From the NCBI RefSeq assembly GCF_026210795.1, contig NC_089448.1:62001-126000 (forward strand): DNA of 64,000 bases, read 5' to 3'. Made by a program: the position numbers and the translations under genes. Of the stretch, positions 46,680 through 59,215 are shown piece after piece. Numbering within the stretch: the stretch's first letter is position 1; each line of letters starts with the position of its first letter. The notes under the pieces are model-generated. The model had not been told where the DNA came from and ran no database searches. It saw nothing but the letters and a program-made list of their open reading frames with translations. Source of the DNA: Rhizophagus irregularis (Eukaryota; Glomeromycota; Glomeromycetes; Glomerales; Glomeraceae).

Positions 46680-48043
46680 TTATAAGCATAATATTTTAGA
46701 TAATCTCTTCTTATGTTTTATCAAACTTTTGATACTTTCTCTCTTCTTTTTATCATCACTTTTATCTTCACTTATCGTTTCATCAATCACATTAAAATTA
46801 CAACCTTCATCCACACTATTATAATAATCATTATCATATATCGTTTCACCTTCGTTGATATTATTTAAATCGGTATCATTTGGGCAATGATTATACGGAA
46901 TATGTGGTCTAAGGCAAACATAATCCACAGACTTTATAACAAGATAAAGGGAATAAAATTAATAATCTCCTTTTTTTTTAATAATATAAATAACAAAAGA
47001 ATATTAATGAATTTACTCACGAATGGACCTTTAACGGAAGATGATTTATTGACTTTTTCGGTGTTACAATAAATTCCAGTATGAACTTGATATCTCCTGT
47101 CATCAGAATGTTCAATTTTTGCAATTTCAATTTGATAAGGAAGCCGAAAATGAAACCATCCTTTATCATAAGCTTTTGCAAGTTCCTCAGGATCAGGTGA
47201 ATATTTGAACTTTGCTTCACGTTCGTATGAACTAAGATAAATATCATGCCTTAACCATATGTCGGTGGAAAAGGTAATTACTGGTTTTTCAGGAAATTTA
47301 TCAACACGCATTCGCCAAATCACATCATATGTTCCCGGCGGAACGTTACTTATCGTCATTTCAATCTTTTTATTTTTTTAAAAAAAAGAGAGAGAAAAGG
47401 AATTAAAATTTTTTTTTCTTTTTTCTAGTTGTAATTTGGAATACAATCAAGAACTTACATCAAAACAACGTTGTTTTTGCCTTAATTTGTTATTACTATT
47501 GTATTTAATAAAAAGGATTTAAAAATTAAAATTAATAAAATTTATGATAAAATTTATAAATACTTAATTTTTTACATATTTTAAAAATTACGGTACGTTA
47601 CCATGGCTCAGTATCCTTTTTAATATCAAAATCCCTGTAGCGATAGAAAGTACCAGGTCTACCTCTTGAAAAGGCTGTTTTAGTTTTAATCTTAACAGTT
47701 GATAGAGACATATACACTTTCTGCCAATTAGTGACAGAAGGAATTTGTTTATTTTTACATTTCCATTTGCCCTTACGAGGATTACTCGATGATAATAATC
47801 GATTGTTGTAATCTTTTAAAGTAGTTTCACCATATTTCTTAATTAATATTTGCTTCCATAGATAATTATCCTGTGTATGAGCTCTTAGTTTTCTATTTAC
47901 CATGGATAATGCAATTATATCCGTAACTTCTAAATCATTCATAATCATCATCATAAGCTCATGAGGAACCTTACTAAATCCATCATTCCCCGCCATAACA
48001 CAATCGTTTCCTTCCTCCTGTATATCATCATTCTGTACGGCCT

Positions 48044-48074
<31 letters not shown>

Positions 48075-48317
48075 TTGTTGTTGTTGCTGTTCAGTAATTT
48101 CTTCTTGTTGTTGATAATAAACCTTTTTTTCTTTTTCTTCTTCTTGTTGTTGTTGGTGTTGTTGACTAGAAGATATTAAAGAATAATCCGGATATTTTAT
48201 ACCTCGATGATGGACCTTGGTTTCATATTTCGTAGGCCATGTGAAAATATGGAGACGCTTCCTTGTTGAAGGGAATGTTGGATAAAATATTATTGACAAT
48301 CCGTCCTGTTGTTGCAT
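46680..48317 (-). CDS. F-box protein with polyglutamine tract and PP2-like C-terminal domain, 4 exons, 449 aa
   Basis: Probable substrate adaptor of an SCF ubiquitin ligase. Exons: 48317-47602, 47495-47459, 47365-47021, 46931-46680; 1350 nt in phase. Order: an N-terminal segment, Gln-rich region ending in a run of 16 Gln (about 77-92), F-box at about 115-162 (KVPHELMMMIMNDLEVTDII, then NYLWKQILIKKYG), a basic linker, then DIEMTISNVPPGTYDVIWRM and LRHDIYLSSYE to about residue 365. This last part resembles the phloem-protein-2-like domain attached to some F-box proteins, which binds glycans in known cases; that assignment is tentative. The acidic C-terminal exon (DLNNINEGETIYDND) ends KKRLSKILCL. 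The 37-nt exon 2 and the acceptor of exon 4 are the weakest joins. Confidence 0.72.
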
Positions 48318-50941
48318 TATTATAATTATAACATTATTATATAAAAGAGAAAAAAAAGAATTTCTTTTATTTATTAATAATATTAAGCAAATTATTATTT
48401 TTTTTTTGATTTTTTTATGTAAGGATAGAAAAAAAATAAAAAGGGAAGAAAAGAAGGGAAGGATAATTTTTGTTTGTATATTAATAATTTATTAATCAGC
48501 CTTTTTTAAACAGACCAGCAGAAAATAGCCCATTTTTATAGTTGATTACAATTTGGTTTTTGTATAACAATAAACCAACATGACGGAAAATCTAGTTTAT
48601 ATTTTTTTCATTATATAATAATTCCCAAATAATATTAGATCAAAAGAGAAAATTTTTTAATTGGTTAAAAAAAAAATTCTATTTCGATCAAACGTCAAAT
48701 TAATTTGTTGAGCAAAAATAATTTTTTGTAAGGGGATTACAGAAATAATTATTTCGTTTATTTTTTTATGTCGCACAAGTTAAAAATTATTGATCCAATC
48801 AAACATACGGTTAAACTAGACCGAAGAAGTAAAACAAGTTTTTTTTATTTCACAATTGTTTCAAAATAAATTTGGATAAAAATTATATTAAATATATTAT
48901 ATACGGTTATTATGGTAATTAAATTTATTTATTTATTCTTTTTTTTTTATCATTCTTTATGTATTATTATTATTTTACTTTATTCTTTTTTTTTTATTAT
49001 TATTATTTATTTATTATTCTTATTGTTATTTTATTATTTATTTATTTATTATTATTATTATTTCTATTATTCTCTTTTCTTTTCAAAAATTATCAATTTT
49101 AGAAATTTATTTACAAAAGATGAGAAAAAAGGACCCGAATAATTTATTATGGAATAAAGATTCCTTTAATAAATTAACTTTTTACAGTAATTCATACACA
49201 ATATTTATTTTACACGACATTTCTTATTTCTCTATGGGTAAATTTGGGAATGCGCGGAGAATAATTTCGTGACTGATAAACATATTATCTAATGTTGTAT
49301 TTAAATTTGTGTTTAACCAGAAGGTCGGAATGATTAAAATCATGAAAATTTCTATTAATATATAAATATAATTACCCGTATAATCCGGACAAAAAAGTGA
49401 GGAAATTCTACTTTTGCGGGAATGCCGAAAAAAAAAATTTTTTTTTTTTTATTTTATTTTTATTATTTTTTTTTTTTACGCCAAAACTATATGAATTAAT
49501 ACAAACAATGTTAAGGGTCGAATCAGCCAAATGAAATGAAAAAAAAAAAAGATTCTCAAAAAAATTCTCCAAATCAAAAAATCAAAAAATAAAATGTTCA
49601 ATGTTTACTAATTGTTTGTGGTTTATTTTTGTAGTATAAAATATTTTAATTTTTTTTTTTAATGAATGAAACCTAAATTTACTTACTTCATTCAAATTTC
49701 TAATAATAATGATTTCCAATTGAACTTTATTTTTAAGTTAAACATTTTATTTTTATTTATTTATTTATTTTTTATTTTTATTTTTTATTTTTTTTTATTT
49801 TTAAAAAAAAACACGTCTTAAATAATAAATTATTCACGTTAATTATATCTTAGCCGAATTACAAAAAAAAATAATTTATAATTAAATCAATAAATTTAAG
49901 TTTCTTTTTCCTTTCAAAAAAGAAATTGGGTCGTATTTTTTTTAATTGGTTAATTTATTTATCCAGGATAAAAATTTGATTTGAACGTTATTTACGTTAT
50001 TTACGTTAATGAAAATCAATATTCTATAATCAATAATTAATTAATAAATTTCAATGAGAATATTTTTGACAAAAAAAAAAAATCTTATCTTTAAAAGAAT
50101 TAAATCCGTTATTCATTATTATAATTAATTTTTTTTCATTCGGGAAACATCCCTTATCAATTTATAATAATGTAAATTATTTCTATTTATTGTGTAGTAT
50201 AAATATTATATATATATATATATGCATTGATATGCAATTTTGATTATTTCACAAACAAGGGGTGGATTTTAATCATTTGTAATGATGGCGCAGTAAACTC
50301 CTCGCTTATTTTTTTCTTTCTTTTTTTTTCTCTTTGAATCAATCCTATTATGGTTAGTTGAGTTTTTTTTGGCGGGATTGTTTCATTATTCAATTGCTTT
50401 TCTCGTTAAATTGAATTTATGGAGTTTCCGTAGATATCCAGATATCCAAAATATTTAAATTATGCATACATTTTTGTTCGGACAATGGACATTATGGAGG
50501 CGTTGATCATCATGTATAAAATTTATTAGGTTTTAACTCTTTGAGAACAAATTACAATTTATTTATGAATGAATATATATTTTTATATTATTTTATATTA
50601 CTGTAAATTAAAAATTTTTTTTTTTAAAATTTGGAATTACAAATTTATCTTTTCCGTTATCCGTTATCAGCATTAAGTACAAAAGCAAATAATTTGCAAA
50701 TAATTTGGAATTGTTTAAAATTTAGTTTTACGTTACTAAAAAAAGCAGAACAAATAATATTTTTATCATTATTTGTAACTAAAAATAAAATTATTTATTT
50801 CATTATTATTGTTCCATACCTGAGAAGATTTTCTAATGATTTTTTTTATACCATCCTTAACCTTCCTTTTCCATTTCTTTAAAACACTATTATTAGATGA
50901 ACCTATATATGTATATATTAAAAAAAAAAAGGAAATTATAA
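48318..50941. other. Intergenic, low complexity
   Basis: Very AT-rich with long T runs and TTA/ATT trinucleotide arrays (48930-49070, 49430-49480, 49740-49810). Frames here (for example 48912-49142 and 50631-50882) are translations of these tracts or start at TTG. No gene is supported. Confidence 0.55.
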
Positions 50942-52886
50942 TTAATTATAAATTGTAACACTCAAACTACTGTAACTCGGTAAAATGTTTGTATAATTAC
51001 TTTGTTTATCAGTATCCGCAACAGACGAACTTTCAGTATTATCGGTCAAATTTGTATTATCAGAAGCTGTCAATCGTGGTGATGGTATTGGGTTTTCAAT
51101 TTTTTCTTGCCTTTCTTTATCTTCAACATAAGGTTGTGAAACAATAGACTTTTTGGTCGATGGTGTTATTTTAACGCAAATTTCATTAACTTCTCCTGAA
51201 AGTTTATTGATTTTCGTGATTTCTGCATCCGGTTCATCAATGATCGACTTTTTAATTTCTTTATGTTTTTCTTCTCGTTTTCTACTATCAATATTATTTT
51301 CAATTAAATGAGGTTGTGAAACATTTGCGGTTGAAATATTCAATGTTGAAATATCTGGTAACGAAGTATTAAGTTGTGGAACATTTGAGATTGAAGTATC
51401 CTGTGTTGAAATATCTGGTAACGAAGTATCAAGTTGTGGAACATTTGAGATTGAAGTATCCTGTGGTGAAATATCTAATGACGAATCTGATAGTAAAGTA
51501 TTTGGTGATGGAGTAACTGATAATGAAATATTAGGTGTGCTTAAAGTATCTTGTGGTGGAGTGTCTGGTGATGCTGTATCACGTTGTGAAGTGTTTGTAG
51601 GTGGTGAAGAATCTGATAATGAAGCGTCAGTTTGTAAAACATTTGCGGTTAAAGGTGAAGAATTTGCGATTGAAGTATCAGGTGATAAAGAAGTATCCGT
51701 TGGTAAAGAGTTTGCAATTGAAGAATCTGGTAATGAAGTATTGTGTTGTAATTCATTTGTGATTGAAGCATCCAACGATGAAGAATTTGCGATTGAAGTA
51801 TCAGGTGATAAAGAAGTATCCGTCGGTAAAGAATTTGCAATTGAAGAATTTGGTGATGAAGTATCATGTTGTAATTCATTTGTGATTGAAGCATTCAATG
51901 GTGAAGAATTTGCAATTGAAGTATCAGGTGATAAAGAAGTATCCGTCGGTAAAGAATTTGCAATTGAAGTATCAGGTGATAAAGAAGTATTCGTTGGTAA
52001 AGAAGAATTTGCAATTGAAGAATTTGGTGATGAAGTATCATGTTGTAATTCATTTGTGATTGAAACATTCAACGGTGAAGAATTTGCGATTGAAGTATCA
52101 GGTGATAAAGAAGTATCCGTTGGTAAAGAATTTACAATTGAAGAATTTGGAGATGAAGTATCATGTAATTCATTTGTGATTGAAGCATTCAATGGTGAAG
52201 AATTTGCGATTGAAGTATCAGGTGATGAAGAAGTATCCGTTGGTAAAGAGTTTACAATTGAAGAATTTGGTGATGAAGTATCATGTAATTCATTTGTGAT
52301 TGAAGCATTCAACGGTGAAGAATTTGCGATTGAAGTATCAGGTGATGAAGAAGTATCCGTTGGTAAAGTGTTTGCAATTGATGAATTTGGCAATGAAGTA
52401 TCGTGTTGTAATTTATTTGTGATTGATGCATTCAACGGTGAAGAATTTGCGATTGAAGTATCCGATGATAGAGAAGTATCCGGTGATGGTGTAAATTTAT
52501 TATCTTGGTTGATTTCCTTGTTATTTACGTCTACTTGGGGCTTAAGGGTGGTAACAACGTTTTCATTTAATTTATTCACATTTGCAACAGTATTAATAGA
52601 AGTTACGGCAGTAGACGCAACAGTATTAGTAGAAGTTACGTTAATCTTGGTAACGCAACTAGTAGCGGATTCCTTAGAATCTATAAAATATACAGGTTAG
52701 TAATACAAGAATTTACGCGGAAATAGTAAACACGTCAAAATGATGAGAAAATAATGGTAATTTTATTATACCTGATTTTTGTCCCATAAAAACATTACCA
52801 ACAAGAGATAAATTATTTGATTTTGGCATAGTAGAAGTTACTTTTATTTCTTGTTGAGAAGTTTTTTCTTCGTTAAGATTATTCAT
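50942..52886 (-). CDS. Ser/Asn/Thr-rich tandem-repeat protein, two exons, 617 aa
   Basis: Exons 52886-52772 and 52680-50942 (phase-1 intron, 1854 nt). The first exon encodes MNNLNEEKTSQQEIKVTSTM and no signal peptide. From about residue 125 there are at least seven tandem units of roughly 38-42 residues built from TDTSLSPDTSIANSS, PLNASITNELQHDTSS and PNSSIANSLP. They are followed by related shorter repeats (PQLDTSLPDISTQDTSISNV) and a Lys/Glu-rich, non-repeated C-terminus ending PSYSSLSVTIYN. The composition predicts an intrinsically disordered protein, possibly heavily phosphorylated or O-glycosylated. I recognise no family. The antisense strand is open for 387 codons over the repeat, a by-product of the repeat codons (see rejected). 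Repeat number is likely to vary between strains. Confidence 0.7.
51640..52490. repeat. Coding minisatellite, about 114-126 bp units
   Basis: DNA repeat underlying the protein repeat. Each unit contains GAAGAATTTGCGATTGAAGT and TCATTTGTGATTGAAGCATT (plus-strand reading). Units differ by in-frame indels and point changes. Confidence 0.85.
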
Positions 52887-53795
52887 TGTTTAAAAAAAAA
52901 TCAAAGTCAAGAGAAAAAAAAAAAATTTCGGTATATTGTATTGAATAATATTGTATATATATATTGATTTAGACTTTTTTTTTGACTCATATTGATTTAT
53001 CAAAAACTTGATCATAAAAGATAGTATAATCATTAATCAGTATAATGACATAATACTAATATAATCTACGTAATTTCTTTTAATATAGTTAATAACGAGC
53101 TTAGTGGATTTTTTGGATTATCATTATCCCCGATTACCAGGTTTACGGTAATATCGCGAGATTTTGGGTAATTTTATTTTAACACGCTCTTTTTCGCTTT
53201 AAAATGTAATAATGTATATCATTATTAATGCATATACGTGTATCATTATTTTCTAGAAACATAAAGAAAACCCAAAGAATCCGATAAAATAAATTCGAAT
53301 CATGATTAAAGATTTCATGGTACTTTGTACATAATAATTTGTGCATATAATATGTGCATAATGCATAATAATGTTTGAACAAACACAGTATATCTAATCA
53401 ACAATAATCAGAAGAAAATGAAATGGTTATTAAGTTTTGCCATATAACAGGTAGCAAGTTCTTTGATATCTACAAGATTCCACAAGATTCCACAAGAATT
53501 TACGCTAGAAATCTTAATTTTATTAGGAAAAAAAATAATTTTGTTTATTATACCCGAATAACCCCGATCTCCAACATCGATCAAAGATAACAACTCCACG
53601 TGAACACGTTGTAATATCGTCGATTTACCCCTCAAACGAATTTATCGTGCTACCACTTGACATTTTTGGAAATAATATAATGGGTAAATTTATTCCTTCA
53701 ATCCTGGATATCTTTAAAATTAAGGTAAAACCAATTTATTTCTTTTAATTTGAAATTTGAAAAATATTTTTCTTCTCTTGATATTTGAATTATAA
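52887..53795. other. Divergent intergenic region
   Basis: Shared upstream DNA of the repeat protein (-) and the molybdopterin-fold gene (+). Frames at 53179-53382 and 53408-53635 begin at non-ATG codons and are not supported. Confidence 0.5.
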
Positions 53796-55363
53796 ATGTC
53801 TTTACGAATTTCTTTCAATCTATTTTTTAGATCTCGTTTAAAATTTGACCAATTATATCAAGTAAGTATCTTTTTTTTTTGAATTAAACAAAAAAAAAAT
53901 TCATTTTTTACTAACGCTTATACGTGTAATGTATATATGCATCATTATCAATTATTTTCATTTCTTTTTTTTACGTAGAATTCGATAATTAGAAACACAA
54001 TTATTTCTTCTTTAATAATAAATTCAAATTTGAACCATTATAAAAGATTTCACGCTACTTCATACGTAATAATGTCACAGTCTGAAACATTTCAAAAAGA
54101 AAAAAATGAGGAAGTGAATAAAGATAAAAAGATTGGTGATGGTGATAAATATACTTTTCCTATTACACCAATAGAAGATTTTAAAGATAAACCTTATCCT
54201 AAAACTGCCGCTTGTCTTATTATCGGTGATGAAATTCTTAATGGAAAGACTGTAGATACGAATTCTTCTACTTTTGGTAATCTTCAAATTTATAAAATTT
54301 TAAACATTCCTTTTTGATGTATACCAGATACACTTTTTTTTTAAAAAAAAAATTTATAATTAATTTAATTTTTGTTTATTTAAATTAGCCAAATATTGTT
54401 TTGAACATGGTATCGATTTAAAAAGAATTGAAGTTATTCCGGATGAGGAAGACGTATAATGGATTTTTTTTTTACGTATTTATAGTTTTTTTTTTTAATT
54501 TTTTTTTAAAAAAATAATATTTGTGTTTTTTTTTCCAAAGACGATTATCCAATCTGTGAAATATCTTAGTAATAACTTTGATTTCGTTATTACGAGTGGA
54601 GGAATAGGTAATTGAAGTGTTTTTTGATGATGATGAAAATTAGTGTTCTGCCGTAATAGACAAGAGTTTGACTCGAAATCATTTAATTATAATAACATCA
54701 ATATAAAACTCAAAAAAAAATCACTTTTTTTTAGGACCAACTCATGACGATATAACGTATCCTTCAATCGCAAAGGCGTTTAATCTTCCATTAAAGCAGC
54801 ATCAACTAACATATGATCGTATGAATGATTTTGCAAAAAATATTCCAGCGATATCAAAATATATGAAACCAGATCCAGGTCATGAAGCTATTGAAGCAAG
54901 TAAACGAATGTCATTATTTCCTGATCCATCAACTGTTATATATCCGGATGAAAAATTATGGGTTCCAATAGTAATAGTTAATAAAAATGTTCATATATTA
55001 CCAGGAATCCCTCGTTTATTTAAAAGTTTATTATTCAATTTTAGTAAATATTTAAGAATTAGACAAAATGGTGATAAAGGTGAAAATTTTTATAGAAAAT
55101 TTGTAAAAACTTTTCAACCTGAAAGTTATATTGCTCCCATTTTAACTGAAGTACAAGGGAAAGTTAAGGATATAGGAATTAAAGTTGGTAGTTATCCTAA
55201 ATACACTACTGATAAGAGATGGGTGATTATTGTTAGTTTTCTTACTAGAGAAAATAATAAAGATAAAGTTGAAGAACTATGTAAAGAAGTTGCTGAAAAA
55301 ACCGATGGAACTATTATTGATACTGACGATGTGATTACTGGTGATTATGAAAACAAACTTTAA
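53796..55363 (+). CDS. Molybdopterin-binding-fold (MoCF/CinA-like) protein, 5 exons, 374 aa, likely dual localisation
   Basis: Exons: 53796-53861, 53979-54276, 54389-54453, 54541-54607, 54735-55363; 1125 nt in phase. The core is the MoeA/MogA/CinA-type fold: AACLIIGDEILNGKTVDTNS (about 90-109), then IEVIPDEEDTIIQSV, then the hallmark TSGGIGPTHDD (about 161-171). This is the same fold as the N-terminal domain of eukaryotic FAD synthases (FLAD1 type), where it acts on FAD. No PAPS-reductase-like FAD synthase domain follows, so FAD synthesis is not predicted. The first exon and a half encode a leader with many Arg/Ser/Ile and few acids (MSLRISFNLFFRSRLKF), typical of mitochondrial targeting. A second ATG at 54072 (MSQSETFQKEKNEEV) would give a 321-residue cytosolic form. 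It is convergent with the ABC1 kinase 172 bp away. Confidence 0.85.
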
Positions 55364-55535
55364 TTAAACAACAATACTAAGAACTGAATAAGACGTTATG
55401 AATTCTATTTATTAAACGAACATTTATTAAAATATTATTAGTTGTGTAATAATATTCTATCTATATTATAATAAAATAAATAATTATATAATTTAAGACG
55501 AACAAAAATTATTGACAAAAAAAAAAGAATTTATT

Positions 55536-58111
55536 TTATCCCTCAAAAACTTTTTGATCAAGCACCACACCGAATTTCTCTTCAATAGTTTGCTTCATTC
55601 TATCGTCCAAAACATCTTCAAATCCCCTTGAATTTCCGTCTCTGCCATTTATCCAAATTTCAATAGATTCTCTTACTTTTGTTAAATAAAATCCAATACT
55701 TATAAATAATAAAGTGCCTCTAAACAACCAATAATTAAATCTACTTTGTAATACAAAAGATAGTTGACTAAAAAAACCCATCAAACTGCCCTCTTTACCT
55801 AATAATTGTTGTTGTTTTTCATTAAAAGTTTTCGCATTACCACCCCAATTCGTCCAATCGGATCCTAATCCTTTTACTGCCCAATTTCCCATAATATTTA
55901 TTCGATTTACTGGACTACCTAATTCTCTATTAAGAGATCTTACTATGTTCATATTTCTTCCTACGAAAATTAATTCTCTTGGAATTAATTCTGTATTAGA
56001 TAAGAATTTTTTTATTCTCTCCTTAAGTGCCATTTGCATTTCGTATGCATCTTTTAAAGAAAATTTTTGATTTGTAGCGATATGAAGTGCTGTTTTTGGA
56101 TTATACGGTTTCATTAATGTTGCGCTTGCAAACATTTCTGGATCATTAATACCCCACTCCTGACATATTTCATTTATCGTTTCAGTGTCCATCAAAAATA
56201 ACTGTATATATACATTTTTTTTTTAAAAAAAAAAGAGTAATATGTGAATGAGGTAATTAATGTTGTAAAATCAATACACATATATATTTTAAGGAACTTA
56301 CGGATTTCCAGAATAAACTGTATTGATGACGGAAGACGACGGATTCTTCCACATACAATCCATGATCGATCAAAACAATTTGATAATATTTTTTTGACTT
56401 ATTTGGATGAGGTCTAACGAATACATTCCCTGGATGCGGATCAGCTATAAAAATATTCCACGTAAATTATAATTATACGAAATATGTTATAAAGCAACTG
56501 ATAAAATAACAAAACATACCATGTACAAATCCTAAATAAAATGATAATAATGAATATCAATAAACTCACATTAATATAATAGCCGATGTTTATTTAACTT
56601 ACCAGTGACGAAAATTTGCGACGCAAAGATATCAATCGTCGTTTTCATAACATCATGTAATTTATATCCGTATCTAAATATTTTAAAAAAAGATTAATAA
56701 TAATTTTATATTTGAGTATACTCCTATATGTAAGTACTTGCCTTGCTAATCCTTCTTTATCAGTGACCCTAACTCCATCGATCCACTCACACGTTAAAAC
56801 TCTACTGCTTGTATAATCCCAGAATACCTTTGGAATATAAACCTTATCTTTTAAAGATCTAATCTGTTCTAAATCCCTTTTTGTCCTCTCAGAATTTTTA
56901 CCTTCATTTATAAAGTCCACTTTTTAAATAATAATAAGCATAATAGAAAAAAAAAATTATTCTTAAAAAAATCTAATGATACTCAATTATAATAATTATT
57001 TATTATATATATATACCTTCTTCTCGTAGATGTTTATCTTGCGTTTCGGCTGTCCAAGTAAGAGGAAGATCAAAAAGATATTCATACGCATACATCAATG
57101 CTTTGTAGGCCATCAAATCCCAATTCTAATAATAAATAATAATCGTAAGTAATAAAATTCGGATGATCAAAGATAAACTACCTAATAAAAGATTAATTTT
57201 TACCATTTGTTTCTTAATATTTGGTTTTTGAACTTTAACAGCCACAGGAGTTCCATCTTTGAGTTTTGCACGATGAACTTGAGCAACACTAGCAGACGCT
57301 ACGGAAACGCGTTCAAAATCATCAAACATATCATCTGGATGACATTTAAAATCTGCTTGAAATATCTTTGCCACCTGATCAAAATCAACAGCTGGTCTTT
57401 TTCAATATTATTTAAAATAGATTAAATATTATACTTTTAATTTCTTTAAAAAAATTTTTTCAGATCAAAGTACTTACGCCTCATCATACATCGTTTTAAA
57501 CGTCCTTTGATATGCTAAATTGATTTATAAATTAAATTAGAAAAGATCTAAGAAAAGATTTATAAACATATGGAAAATCGTCATGACGTATTCACCTGCA
57601 GGTAAGATAGCAGACTGTACTTGTATAGCTTGTCCTAACTTGATATACAATCCACTATTTAATGAGATCAAAGAAAATAAATAATATAAAATAATTAAAC
57701 ATATGCTCTGAAAAGAATAAATAAAATAAATAAATAAATAAGAACATATATAATTGAAAAATAAAACAATATATAAAAATCAATACTTTACCCATTAAAC
57801 TTACAAACTCTCAATATTCTTTGTGCTACTCTTTCATGTAAATCATCAATTTTGTCTCCTTTTTCAGGTCTAAAATTGATCTTGTAATCTAATCCTATAC
57901 ATATTCTACAATAGGAAAAAAAAAATATTTCATAAAATAATTATTAAGATAGACTAAATCAAAAAAGAAATGGATCTTACCCATTCCAAATTGTCAAACT
58001 GTTTCTTTGTAAAGTTCGCGCATTATATTTATCATCAATTAAATAAATTCCTCCTATCGTGCTTGATAATAAAGCCAAGCTGCGAATAGGAATTTTTCTT
58101 ATAAAAGACAT
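55536..58111 (-). CDS. ABC1/ADCK (UbiB family) atypical kinase, Mcp2/ADCK1-like, 11 exons, 570 aa
   Basis: Mitochondrial atypical kinase/ATPase family linked to lipid and quinone homeostasis. Exons: 58111-57981, 57905-57792, 57654-57596, 57514-57478, 57396-57204, 57125-57017, 56919-56742, 56673-56603, 56531-56520, 56444-56302, 56201-55536; 1713 nt in phase. Motifs: KLGQ (Lys87-Gln90, the KxGQ of the family), the Ala-rich loop ASASVAQVHRA replacing the Gly-rich loop, VAVKVQKP (Lys168), ADPHPGN (302-308) and IDHGLY (Asp328; DHG in place of DFG, as in the Mcp2/ADCK1 branch). A leader MSFIRKIPIRSLALLSS suits mitochondrial import and a hydrophobic segment (about 506-525) near the C-terminus suits membrane attachment. 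Unusual: intron 7 (56741-56674) is GC-AG with the strong donor AG|GCAAGT, because the nearby GT would give a stop, and exon 9 is only 12 nt. Confidence 0.92.
56674..56741 (-). other. GC-AG intron
   Basis: The donor AG|GCAAGT matches the consensus for GC introns. Using the overlapping GTACTT four bases downstream changes phase and reads ATA CGG ATA TAA. Only the GC donor restores RYGYKLHDVMKTT. Confidence 0.8.
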
Positions 58112-58940
58112 TATTCTTATTTAAACGAAAAAAACTACTACGTAGAAAACCTTTTATAAAAACGATAAAATTTTTGATTAGCTATTTTTGGTTAACAGTT
58201 AAGATGTTACGTCAATTGATGTTCAAATTAGTGTAACCATGGAACCCGGTAAATATGTCACGTATTCGGCCGGCATTATGGGTCCTTCACCAGCATTATA
58301 GAGCTTAAAATTTTAATCATGTGATATATCGTACTAGCCTTACTATAAATTAAAATAAATGAATTATTTGGGAATCACCGATTAATTAATTATTGTTCGA
58401 TAATAAATAACAATGGTAACTGTGAATTTGATTTTCCATGGAAATCGATAGTAAATCGATGATATTCTGATATTCTCACTTTATATCGCAGCTCAACCAA
58501 CAATTTTTTGACGGCACGCAGACTGATCTGTGTTATATATTGTATACAAATTTTAATAAGTTTGCAAAAAATTTTCTTCCCTGTTTATACAAATAAATGT
58601 ACAACATGTCTAATATTGTGATTTCCAACACATTTTTTTGTTATGTTGTTTGTTTGATGAGGAAGTATTTCCGAACTCAGAGAAGGAGAAACAAAATGAA
58701 AGACTAATGTTAAGGATAACTATTAATGATTTCCTCCACCCATTGTTGTCCCTCCAAAAAATAATCGTACCTAAGTCAAAGTATAATAATTAACATTACA
58801 AGTTGCGAAATTAGTAAAAATTGGTTTAAAATGCTTACCTGTTGATGGTTTTTTTTTTCTATACTTGATGTTGAAAAATGCCGTAATACCCTTTCTTTTT
58901 GTTTTAAATATCACATAAATTGAGGCACATGCTGAGCAAA
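58112..58940. other. Intergenic
   Basis: 5' flank of the ABC1 kinase gene. AT-rich; nothing recognised. Confidence 0.5.
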
Positions 58941-59215
58941 TACATGGCTAGAAACTGAAAAAACTCTTCCACCTCTAAATCACCTATTATCCATCATTCT
59001 ATATTCCGACGCGACAACTTTTGATGGACTGGAAAACTTCAGGCCATCCAGTATTTTTAACACTCGGAAACTTTCCGAATTGGCTTCGAAACTTACCAGA
59101 AGCCAAATAATTATATTGACAAGATTCAAAACATTTTACTTAAAATTAATGACCTGAAAGTCAAGAATATTCTGAAAACTGGATCCATCAGTTATGTACC
59201 TGTTCCTTATTGCAC
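58941..59215 (+). mobile_element. Relic of a KDZ/Plavaka-type transposase
   Basis: The plus strand reads ILYSDATTFDGL, then, one base out of frame, KTSGHPVFLTLGNFPNWLRN and LPEAK. The wording (YSDxTxxDGLGKxSGHPxxLTLGN) matches, as I recall it, a conserved block in KDZ/Plavaka transposases, which are numerous in arbuscular mycorrhizal fungi. Stops and frameshifts follow. Only a fragment of about 60 codons is left. Confidence 0.5.

Noticed and set aside
47961-48179. Plus-strand Leu-rich frame
   Set aside because: Antisense of the CAA/CAG polyglutamine tract.
48912-49142. Phe/Tyr/Leu-rich frame
   Set aside because: Translation of T-rich low-complexity DNA.
51537-52700. 387-codon open frame on the plus strand, antisense to the repeat protein
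   Set aside because: It exists because the repeat uses codons whose complement lacks stops; it starts at TTA/ATG-poor DNA, has no ATG at its head and reads as monotonous EVSGDKEVSVGKEF units. The minus-strand frame has a proper spliced start and a non-repeated C-terminus.
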